This document shows, piece after piece, positions 1-5,229 of a stretch of 5,229 nucleotides of DNA; position 1 is the first letter of the stretch, and every line of letters starts with the position of its first letter. The stretch lies in contig VERU01000212.1 of NCBI GenBank assembly GCA_018882485.1, positions 1 to 5,229 of the forward strand, in the 5' to 3' direction. The stretch is from Rhodoferax sp. (GTDB lineage: Bacteria > Pseudomonadota > Gammaproteobacteria > Burkholderiales > Burkholderiaceae_C). Made by a program: the position numbers and the translations under genes. The notes beneath the pieces are model-generated. The model did no database searches. It worked only from the letters and a program-made list of their open reading frames with translations, and was not told the DNA's origin.

Positions 1-1
1 C

Positions 2-697
2 GTCAAATGGCTGGCGCCGGTCACCTTCGAGAACTACACCCGGCTGTGGATCGACAAGGCCTTCTATCGCAACTTTCTCAACACCGCCATCGTCACTGTG
101 GGGACGGTGGGCGTGTCGCTCACCGTGGGCTGCCTCGCGGGGTACGCGCTGTCGCGCTACCGCGGGTCGCTGGGCTTCTGGCTGCTCCTGGTGGCCCTGG
201 TGTTCCGCTCGCTGCCGCATTCGACGCTGCTGCCTTCGTTCTACGTGATGTTCGATGCCGTCGGCATCCGCAACGAGTACTTCACCCTGATCCTGGTGCT
301 GGTGGCCATCAATCAGCCCTTCACGATCTGGATGTTGCGGTCGTTCTTCGTCAACATCCCGCAGGAACTCGACGAGGCCGCGCTGGTGGACGGTTGCACC
401 CGGGGCCAGGCTTTCCGCCGCGTCATCATCCCGGTCATGTGGCCCGGGGTCATCACCACCGGCCTCTTCAGCTTTCTGCTGGCCTACAACGATTTCCTGC
501 TCAGCGCCTCGCTGGTCAATGCCGAGAAGCTCACCATGCCGGCGGCCATCGCCAACGCCATCTCGGCCGACAGCGAGGCCTTCCTCATGCAGGGGGTGGC
601 GGGCGCGGTCAGCATCACCATCCCCCTGATCATCCTGGTGCTGGTGTTCCAGCGGCAGATCGTCTCCGGCCTGACCCAGGGGGCGGTCAAGGGCTGA
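2..697 (+). CDS. ABC transporter permease, CUT1 (MalG-like) family, 5' end missing
   Basis: This is an inner-membrane subunit of a binding-protein-dependent importer of the carbohydrate-uptake type 1 class. The frame is open from the left window edge, so the start lies outside. A GTG at 98 is inside the conserved region and is not the start, because the upstream residues (TFENYTRLW, then FYRNFLNT) are the typical sequence before a transmembrane segment in this family. The 231 visible residues hold about five hydrophobic segments (roughly 27-50, 58-82, 93-115, 146-168, 197-217). The EAA loop that docks on the ATPase is at 374-433: EAA, then G four residues later, ending in IIP. YNDF follows, as in many homologues, and the C-terminus GAVKG is also typical. 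Family members are about 270-300 residues, so perhaps 40-70 are missing. The stop overlaps the next start (TGATG). The fold is certain; the solute is unknown and need not be a sugar, given the downstream catabolic genes. Confidence 0.95.
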   Translation, partial: VKWLAPVTFENYTRLWIDKAFYRNFLNTAIVTVGTVGVSLTVGCLAGYALSRYRGSLGFWLLLVALVFRSLPHSTLLPSFYVMFDAVGIRNEYFTLILVLVAINQPFTIWMLRSFFVNIPQELDEAALVDGCTRGQAFRRVIIPVMWPGVITTGLFSFLLAYNDFLLSASLVNAEKLTMPAAIANAISADSEAFLMQGVAGAVSITIPLIILVLVFQRQIVSGLTQGAVKG

Positions 698-1833
698 TGC
701 CCGCGCCGTCGTCGCAGAGTGTGCCCATGACTCCAGCCATGACTCCAGCCATGACGCCAGCCAACTTGCCCGCCACGCCCGTCGACAACACCGCGGCCAA
801 GCAGGCGGTGCGGGACTGGTGGGCTGCGCTGGACAGCCCGGAACAGGCCGTCGCCGAGGCCGCCACCCGCGCCTTGCTGCACGCCGACGTGCGGTTTCAC
901 GGTCACGACCCGGTCGGCAGCCTGCAGGGCGTCGATGGCTTTCTGGATGGCTTCTGGCGACCCTTGCGTGCCGCCTTCCCCGACCTGCGCCGCCAGCCCC
1001 ATCTGCTCATGGGCGGCGCGTCGCATGGCCGGCGCGACGGCGATGCCAGCCGCGACGGCCGGCACTGGGTCAGCGGTATGGGCCTGCTGAATGGCCGTTT
1101 TCAGGCCGATTACCTGGGTATCCCCGCCACCGGCCAGCCGGTGAGCCTGCGCTGGGGCGAGTTCTGCCGCATCGATCAGGGGCGGGTGGTCGAGATCTAC
1201 TTCCTGATCGATCTGATCGATCTGCTGCAGCAGATCGGCATGGCCGTGCTCCCGCCCGCGCGTGGCGTCGATGGCCTCTGGCCTGCCCCGAGGGCTGCGG
1301 ACGGTCTGATGCTCGGACCGCAGGACGAGGCGCTCACCCGGCACAGCCTGGACCACATCTGGCGCTTTCTCTACCAGGGCCTGAACCGCTACGACCAGAC
1401 CAGCCTGCGCAGCATGGGCATGGCCGACTGGTTCCACCCCCGGGTGCACTGGTACGGCCCCGGCGGCATCGGCGCCTGCCTGGACTTCCCGGCCTTCGAG
1501 ACGCTGCACCAGCAGCCCTGGCTGGTGGCCTTTCCCGACCGCTCGGTGCAGGACCTCGATGCCCTGATCGCCGAAGGACCCTACAGCGGCGCGCCGGGTT
1601 GGGCGGGTGTCGTCGCCACCCACAGCGGCGCGTACCTGGGATGCCCGCCAACCGGTCGGCGCATCGTGGTCAATGGCATGGACTGGTGGAAGCGGGAAGG
1701 CGAGGTCTACACCGAAAACTGGGTGTTTGTGGACATGGTGCACCTGTTCCGTCAGTTCGGGGTGGACCTGCTGGCGCGGGCCCTCGAGTTCGACGGTGCC
1801 CGGTCCGGTGTGGTTCCCGAGACATTCACATGA
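697..1833 (+). CDS. Tandem SnoaL-like / NTF2-fold protein (ester cyclase-like)
   Basis: This 378-residue protein has two SnoaL/NTF2-like domains, roughly residues 33-185 and 212-365. SnoaL-type domains are small cone-shaped alpha+beta barrels that catalyse ring closure, isomerisation or hydration, or only bind ligands. The two halves look like a duplication. The first ends DYLGIPATGQPV, then GRVVEIYFLIDLIDLLQQIGM; the second has AYLGCPPTGRRI, then GEVYTENWVFVDMVHLFRQFGV. AAFPD at 92-96 and VAFPD at 277-281 also correspond. No signal peptide or membrane segment is visible, so it is probably cytosolic. The start at 697 overlaps the permease stop (TGATG) and has AAGGG just upstream. In-frame ATGs at 727, 739 and 751 sit in a small repeat and are possible alternatives, since the conserved region begins only near residue 33. 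The TGA overlaps the hydrolase start. The fold is well supported; the reaction is unknown. Polyketide cyclase is a family label only, as there are no polyketide genes here. Confidence 0.85.
   Translation: MPAPSSQSVPMTPAMTPAMTPANLPATPVDNTAAKQAVRDWWAALDSPEQAVAEAATRALLHADVRFHGHDPVGSLQGVDGFLDGFWRPLRAAFPDLRRQPHLLMGGASHGRRDGDASRDGRHWVSGMGLLNGRFQADYLGIPATGQPVSLRWGEFCRIDQGRVVEIYFLIDLIDLLQQIGMAVLPPARGVDGLWPAPRAADGLMLGPQDEALTRHSLDHIWRFLYQGLNRYDQTSLRSMGMADWFHPRVHWYGPGGIGACLDFPAFETLHQQPWLVAFPDRSVQDLDALIAEGPYSGAPGWAGVVATHSGAYLGCPPTGRRIVVNGMDWWKREGEVYTENWVFVDMVHLFRQFGVDLLARALEFDGARSGVVPETFT
727..762 (+). repeat. Three tandem 12-base units encoding MTPA
   Basis: The unit ATGACTCCAGCC occurs at 727-738 and 739-750, and a third copy with one change (T to G, silent) is at 751-762. 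Each copy encodes Met-Thr-Pro-Ala in the frame of the SnoaL-like gene and supplies an in-frame ATG. The segment lies before the first conserved domain and is low in complexity (Pro/Ala/Thr), as in a disordered N-terminal extension. Twelve-base units change copy number without changing frame. The perfect identity of two copies suggests a recent duplication. Confidence 0.9.
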
Positions 1834-2522
1834 AGCCGACCCTGCTGCTCCTGCCCGGCACCCTGTGCGACGGACGGGTGTTCCAGCGCCAATGCCGGGC
1901 GCTGCGTCAGGTGGCCGACCTGCGCCCGGTGGATTACGCACACCTGGACGCGGCCGGTGCCTGGCTCGATCGCTTGCTGGGCGCGCTGCCCGAACGCTTT
2001 TCGGTCGCCGGTTTCTCGCTCGGGGGGCTGTGGGCGCTGGAGCTGCTGCGCCGCGCGCCGCAGCGCATCGAGCGGCTGGCCCTGATCGCCAGCAACGCCC
2101 GGGCGGCCTCCATCCGGGCCCGCCGGCGCAGTGCCAGTCAGTGGCGCCTGTGGCGCCGCCAGGGCCCGGCGGCTGTTGCCGGCCAGGCCAAGCCGGTGTA
2201 CTTCCACCATCCGGCGCAGCGCCGGCGCCATGGCGCACTGGTACGTCAGATGGCCCGCGCGACCCCGGCCCAGGCCGCTCGCGCCGAATTTCGCTGGGCC
2301 GCCAGCCGGCCCGACGGCCTGCCCGCCCTGCAGGCCCACGCCGGTTCGCTGCTGCTGGTCAGCGGCGCGCAGGACCGGCTGTGCCCCCCTGCCTGGCAGC
2401 GCGAAATGGTGCGTGCCCGCCCCGATGCCCGGTGGCTGGAGCTGCCCCGAGTCGGGCATTTCGTTCCCTTCGAGGCACCCGGCCGCCTCAGTGCCGCGCT
2501 GCGGCAGTGGTTGCAGACCTGA
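1830..2522 (+). CDS. Alpha/beta hydrolase
   Basis: This is a 230-residue serine hydrolase of the alpha/beta fold, probably cytosolic. The first strand and oxyanion loop are LLLLPGTLCD (residues 5-14). The nucleophile elbow GFSLG is at 61-65 with Ser63. The acid is Asp182 in SGAQDRLCPP, and the base is His210 in VGHFVPFE, so the triad is complete, in the right order and with usual spacing. Residues about 90-160 form a short Arg/Ala-rich cap region that would set specificity. The length is somewhat below the 250-300 typical of the superfamily but loses no core element. The ATG overlaps the previous stop (ATGA) and its Shine-Dalgarno is weak, which fits translational coupling. The family includes esterases, lactonases, C-C hydrolases and thioesterases, and the sequence does not tell these apart. 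Between an importer and an aldolase, opening an ester or lactone of the imported compound is a reasonable inference. Confidence 0.9.
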   Translation: MKPTLLLLPGTLCDGRVFQRQCRALRQVADLRPVDYAHLDAAGAWLDRLLGALPERFSVAGFSLGGLWALELLRRAPQRIERLALIASNARAASIRARRRSASQWRLWRRQGPAAVAGQAKPVYFHHPAQRRRHGALVRQMARATPAQAARAEFRWAASRPDGLPALQAHAGSLLLVSGAQDRLCPPAWQREMVRARPDARWLELPRVGHFVPFEAPGRLSAALRQWLQT

Positions 2523-2585
2523 GCCCGGCCGACCTGCCGCCCGCATACCCTATCCTGTCTTCTGGCCTCACCGCCTCACCCCCCC
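2523..2585 (+). other. Only intergenic gap of the cluster (63 bases)
   Basis: This gap separates the hydrolase stop from the cupin start; every other junction in the window overlaps. It is C-rich and ends in a run of seven C directly before the ATG at 2586, so no Shine-Dalgarno sequence is present. I see no stem followed by T residues that would be a terminator. The part around 2545-2565 is somewhat richer in A and T and could hold a weak -10-like hexamer (TATCCT at 2551), but no matching -35 is convincing. An internal promoter or a leaderless start for the second half of the cluster is possible but not shown. Confidence 0.4.
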
Positions 2586-3749
2586 ATGATGACCGACGCC
2601 GAATTCCTAGCCCGCTTCATCCCGTTTTCCAGCCTGCGCTACAGCACCGAGGCCTTCATCGACTACCGCATCCCCGGCTGTGCACCCAAGAAGAATTACG
2701 CCCTCATCGGCCCCGGGGTGTCGCAGAACCCGAACCAGCCCGTGAGCCTGCGCGAGAAGCATGGTTTCCAGGTGGGCGGGGTGGCCATGCCGCCGGGCAA
2801 GACCAACCCGCCGCACATGCACTTCACGGCCGAAGTCTTCATCTGCACCCGCAGCCATTGGGACCTGCACTGGGGCTTCAACCCCGATCCGCTCAAGGCC
2901 ACCATCGGCCCGGGTGACATCGCCAGTCTGCCCACCTGGATCTACCGGGGTTTCCAGAACGTGGGCGACCAGGAGGGCTTCATGTTCACGGCGCTCGGGC
3001 GCGATGACACCGGCGGCATCCTCTGGGGCCCGCAGACGCTGGAGGCCGCCCGGGAGCAGGGCGTGCACCTCACCGAGGACTACCAGATCGTCGACGAGCA
3101 ACTGGGCCAGCGCTGGGACGAGGCCACCATGCGCCGGCTGCAACCCATGACGCCCCAGGAAATCGCCGACCTGCGGCGCTGGAGTCCGGCCGAGATGGCG
3201 CAGCGCGTGGTGCGGCACGCCGACCTGCGCTGGTCGCCCCGGGCGTTGCTGGGGGCGGCCCTCCCGGGCGGTGGCGCCGAACTCGCGCCAGTGATCGGTC
3301 TGGGCATCACCGAAGACCGCGACCACCTCGCGCCGGTGGCCAACGCCCATGGCTTTTCCATCGAGTGGCTGCGCATCCCGGCCGGTGGCCAGGTGCCCGC
3401 CCACCGCCTGGACTGTCAGCAGGTGCTCACCGTGTACCGTGGCAGCCTGCAGATTCAGGTATCAAATACGCCTCCAGGCCCTATGGAATATAGATTTTCA
3501 GCTACTGAAATCGTAGCAACAGGCGGCCCGGATCATTGGGACAGCTACGCCATGCCAGCCCAGGCCTGGCGGCGTCTGTCCAACCCGGGCGACACCGAAA
3601 CCGAGGTGCTGCTCATGACCCCCGGCGACGGCCGCAAGCGCATCGAGTGGGCGCCAGCGGTGGTGCAGGCCGCCGCCGCCGCCGGCCATGCCATCGACGC
3701 CGACGGCTACCTCGCCCCCAAACGCTACACCGACAGGTCCCAACGATGA
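2586..3749 (+). CDS. Two-domain cupin protein with a repeat-derived insert
   Basis: This 387-residue protein has two cupin beta-barrels. In the N-terminal domain, motif 1 fits the classic pattern exactly: Gly71, five residues, His77-x-His79, three residues, Glu83. Motif 2 (Gly110, Pro116, Asn125) has Arg121 where the last metal-binding His is expected. In the C-terminal domain, motif 1 keeps Gly267 and His273 but has Leu275 and Gln279 in place of His and Glu. Its motif 2 (Pro324, Asn333) has Arg329 for His. The first domain could therefore still bind a metal with three ligands, and the second probably cannot. Residues about 292-312 come from the AT-richer element at 3460-3519. The start is at ATG 2586 or the next codon, 2589; neither has a Shine-Dalgarno. 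The end overlaps the next gene (ATGA). Bicupins of this kind include dioxygenases, isomerases and non-catalytic binders. The role here is unknown; it probably acts on, or senses, the pathway intermediate. Confidence 0.85.
   Translation: MMTDAEFLARFIPFSSLRYSTEAFIDYRIPGCAPKKNYALIGPGVSQNPNQPVSLREKHGFQVGGVAMPPGKTNPPHMHFTAEVFICTRSHWDLHWGFNPDPLKATIGPGDIASLPTWIYRGFQNVGDQEGFMFTALGRDDTGGILWGPQTLEAAREQGVHLTEDYQIVDEQLGQRWDEATMRRLQPMTPQEIADLRRWSPAEMAQRVVRHADLRWSPRALLGAALPGGGAELAPVIGLGITEDRDHLAPVANAHGFSIEWLRIPAGGQVPAHRLDCQQVLTVYRGSLQIQVSNTPPGPMEYRFSATEIVATGGPDHWDSYAMPAQAWRRLSNPGDTETEVLLMTPGDGRKRIEWAPAVVQAAAAAGHAIDADGYLAPKRYTDRSQR
3460..3519 (+). repeat. AT-richer palindromic repeat-like element inside the cupin gene
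   Basis: This 60-base tract is about 40% GC in a window of about 70%. It holds two small inverted repeats: CTAT at 3481-3484 with ATAG at 3490-3493, and GCTAC at 3501-3505 with GTAGC at 3513-3517. Its order of blocks (ATCAAAT, GCCTCCAG, a central palindrome, CAGCTACTGAAAT, GTAGCA) resembles, from memory, a dispersed intergenic repeat of Comamonadaceae whose copies typically read GCCTC-TAGCGCTTAT, then ATAAGCGCT-AGCAGCTA. The central palindrome is degenerate here. Of the three forward frames only the one used by the cupin gene is open; the others meet TAG at 3491 and 3514. The tract encodes residues 292-312, roughly SNTPPGPMEY then RFSATEIVAT, using codons rare in the rest of the window (AGA, TCA, GTA, AAT, TTT). 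The composition and palindromes are seen directly; the family assignment is recalled and unverified. Confidence 0.65.
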
Positions 3750-4921
3750 AAGCTTCCCGCATCCTGACCACCCACGTCGGCAGCCTGCCGCGGCCCGAAC
3801 GGGTGGTGACCCAGCTGTTTGCCCAGGACAGCGGCATGGCCTACGAGCCGGCTGAATTCGACCGGGTCATGCGCGAAGAGGTCGATGCCGTGGTGGCCCG
3901 CCAGGCCCAGGTCCTGGTCGATGTGGTGAGCGACGGCGAGATGAGCAAGATCTCCTACGCCACCTACATCCGCCACCGGCTGAGCGGGTTCGAGCTGGGC
4001 GAAATGCCCCGCGCCACCCCCCGCGACCTGGACGACTTTCCCGACTTCAAGGAGCGGCTGGCCCGGCTGGGCGCCACCCCCAAGTACCAGCGCCCCATCT
4101 GCACCGGCCCCATCGCCGTGCGGGACCTGGGGGGCCTGCACCAGGACATCGCCAATCTGCAGGGCGCGCTCCAGCGGGCGGCCCAGGGCGCCCACGCCCC
4201 GGTCCGGGCTTTCATGAACAGCGCCTCGCCCGGGGTGATCGCCGTGTTCCAGCCCAACCGGTATTACGCCAGCCAGGAGCAGTACCTGCAGGCTCTGGCC
4301 GAGGCCATGAGCACCGAATACGAGACCATCGTGGCCGCCGGGCTGGACCTGCAGATCGACGCGCCCGACCTGGCCATGGGCCGGCACATCCGCTTCCGGG
4401 ATGCCGATGAAGCCGAATTCCTGCGCAACGCCCACCTGCAGGTCGATGCCCTGAACCATGCCCTGCGCAACATCCCGGCCGAGCGCATCCGCATGCACGT
4501 CTGCTGGGGCAATTACGAGGGACCGCACCATTTCGACATCGGGCTGGACCGCATCCTGCCGGTGGTGCTGCGGGCCAAACCCGCCACCCTGCTGTTCGAG
4601 GGTGCCAACCCCCGTCATGCGCACGAGTGGGAGGTCTGGGCCCAGGCCGCCGGGCAGGGCCTGATTCCGCAGGACAAGATCCTGGCCCCGGGTGTGCTCG
4701 ACAGCGTCAACAACTTCATCGAACACCCGCGCCTGGTGGCGCAGCGCCTGCTCACCTACGCCAGCATCGTGGGCCGCGAGCGCGTCATGGCCGCCACCGA
4801 CTGCGGCTTCGGCACCTTTGCCGGATTCGGCGCCATCCATCCGCCCATCGCCTACGCCAAGCTGGCCAGCATGGCCGAAGGTGCCAGAATGGCGAGCGAA
4901 GAACTCTGGAAAAGCCCATGA
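3746..4921 (+). CDS. MetE-like (cobalamin-independent methionine synthase II family) protein
   Basis: This 391-residue protein matches the C-terminal catalytic barrel of MetE and lacks the N-terminal half of the roughly 750-residue enzyme. It opens with the family signature TTHVGSLPRP (residues 8-17). All zinc ligands are present: His251 and Cys253 in RMHVCWGN, Glu285 in LLFEGANPR, and Cys353 in TDCGFGTF. Asp205 in QIDAPDL sits where MetE binds the substrate amino group. MetE-type barrels activate a thiol on zinc for alkyl transfer. Relatives of this short form include folate-independent methionine synthases and epoxyalkane:coenzyme M transferase, and many remain uncharacterised. The start at 3746 overlaps the cupin stop (ATGA), with AGG eight bases upstream. 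The stop overlaps the aldolase start. Its place among catabolic genes suggests alkyl or carbon-chain transfer on a pathway intermediate rather than housekeeping methionine synthesis. The fold and metal site are firm; the substrate is unknown. Confidence 0.93.
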   Translation: MKASRILTTHVGSLPRPERVVTQLFAQDSGMAYEPAEFDRVMREEVDAVVARQAQVLVDVVSDGEMSKISYATYIRHRLSGFELGEMPRATPRDLDDFPDFKERLARLGATPKYQRPICTGPIAVRDLGGLHQDIANLQGALQRAAQGAHAPVRAFMNSASPGVIAVFQPNRYYASQEQYLQALAEAMSTEYETIVAAGLDLQIDAPDLAMGRHIRFRDADEAEFLRNAHLQVDALNHALRNIPAERIRMHVCWGNYEGPHHFDIGLDRILPVVLRAKPATLLFEGANPRHAHEWEVWAQAAGQGLIPQDKILAPGVLDSVNNFIEHPRLVAQRLLTYASIVGRERVMAATDCGFGTFAGFGAIHPPIAYAKLASMAEGARMASEELWKSP

Positions 4922-5229
4922 ACGACGCCCACGCCCCCCTGGACACCCGGCTGCACGCCATGATGCGCGGCGGCGCGCTGTTTCGCTGCATCTTCAACGG
5001 CATCCCCTCGCCGGCGCTGGTGGAAATGTGTGCATTTGCCGGGTTCGACGCGGTGCTGATCGACAACGAGCACGGCAGCAGCAGCTTCGAGAGCACCGAG
5101 AACATGCTGCGTGCCGCGCGGGCCAGCGGTGTGCCGGCGCTGGTGCGCTGCCTGGAACAGGACATCGCCCGCACGCTGGACCTGGGGCCCTCGGGGGTGC
5201 AGATTCCCATGGTCAGCACTGCCGAGCAC
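4918..5229 (+). CDS. HpcH/HpaI-family aldolase, 3' end outside the window
   Basis: This is the first 104 residues of a class II (metal-dependent) pyruvate-type aldolase of the HpcH/HpaI family, a TIM-barrel enzyme that splits 2-keto-4-hydroxy acids into pyruvate and an aldehyde, or runs the reverse. Visible family marks are FNGIPSPALVEMCAFAGFD (residues 26-44), DNEHG at 49-53 with His52 matching the general base of HpaI, LVR with Arg77 matching the substrate-binding Arg, and GVQIPMVSTAEH at 93-104. The metal-binding Glu and Asp lie further on and cannot be checked. Members are about 250-270 residues, so 60% is missing. The ATG overlaps the previous stop (ATGA), and GGAAAAG at 4908-4914 is a likely ribosome binding site. 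The family also holds 2-keto-3-deoxy-rhamnonate and related sugar-acid aldolases and citrate-lyase-like enzymes. As the last visible step of the cluster it probably yields a central metabolite. Confidence 0.92.
   Translation, partial: MNDAHAPLDTRLHAMMRGGALFRCIFNGIPSPALVEMCAFAGFDAVLIDNEHGSSSFESTENMLRAARASGVPALVRCLEQDIARTLDLGPSGVQIPMVSTAEH

Noticed and set aside
7..696. Upstream extension of the SnoaL-like reading frame to position 7.
   Set aside because: The extension runs through the permease in another frame and translates to Arg/His/Gly/Pro-rich sequence without motifs. The ATG at 697, coupled to the permease stop, is the sensible start.
1218..1237. A perfect 20-base palindrome centred on CTGCAG, next to a repeated CTGATCGATC.
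   Set aside because: It lies within the SnoaL-like gene and encodes the conserved helix IDLLQQIG. Leu-Leu-Gln-Gln written with the favoured codons CTG and CAG is palindromic by itself, so codon choice explains it. It is not placed like an operator or terminator.
484..2238. A long open frame on the - strand (584 codons) over the permease, SnoaL-like and hydrolase genes.
   Set aside because: In GC-rich DNA the antisense frames of real genes stay open. The translation is low-complexity (Gly, Ala, Arg, Pro), shows no family motif, and covers three well-supported genes.
2529..2556. A possible sigma-70 promoter before the cupin gene (CCGACC and TATCCT, 16 bases apart).
   Set aside because: Only three and four of six positions match the consensus boxes, which is near chance in a search of this size. 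It is kept only as a remark in the gap entry.
3460..3519. Reading the AT-richer tract as a frameshift, sequencing error or remnant of an insertion sequence.
   Set aside because: The frame continues through it into a proper cupin motif 2 (Pro324 to Asn333) and a full C-terminus. There is no transposase fragment or target duplication that I can see.
3725..4840. A 371-codon open frame on the - strand opposite the MetE-like gene.
   Set aside because: It is the mirror of a gene with all family motifs intact; its own translation is Gly/Val/Gln-rich and has no recognisable domain.

Overview
This is a compact, GC-rich (about 70%) stretch of bacterial chromosome. Six protein genes all lie on the + strand, and both ends are cut through a gene. 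The composition, the gene families and a 60-base AT-richer element that resembles a repeat I remember from Comamonadaceae genomes suggest a betaproteobacterium of the Burkholderiales. That assignment is inference; the window holds no rRNA or other phylogenetic marker.

Layout: (1) 2-697, the C-terminal 231 residues of a CUT1-type ABC importer permease. (2) 697-1833, a double-domain SnoaL/NTF2-like protein. (3) 1830-2522, a small alpha/beta hydrolase with a complete Ser-Asp-His triad. A 63-base gap follows. (4) 2586-3749, a two-domain cupin. (5) 3746-4921, a short MetE-like protein with the zinc ligands His-x-Cys, Glu and Cys. (6) 4918 to the window end, the N-terminal 104 residues of an HpcH/HpaI-type aldolase. 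Four of the five junctions are stop/start overlaps (TGATG once, ATGA three times), so the block reads as one translationally coupled operon. The only gap is before the cupin gene.

Together the genes look like an import-and-degrade module: an ABC importer for a small organic solute, a hydrolase for an ester- or lactone-type bond, a SnoaL-like isomerase, hydratase or cyclase, a cupin, a MetE-like enzyme that may move a methyl or other carbon group through a thiolate and zinc, and a retro-aldolase that would yield pyruvate or a similar fragment. I cannot name the substrate, and I do not recognise this exact gene set as a characterised pathway.

The most striking local signal is at about 3460-3519. 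This AT-richer, hairpin-containing repeat-like element lies in frame inside the cupin gene. It encodes about 20 residues exactly between the two cupin motifs of the second domain, which is the naturally variable part of the fold. It looks like a dispersed genomic repeat accepted as protein-coding sequence. I see no tRNA, rRNA, CRISPR array, insertion sequence or convincing terminator, and no believable gene on the - strand.
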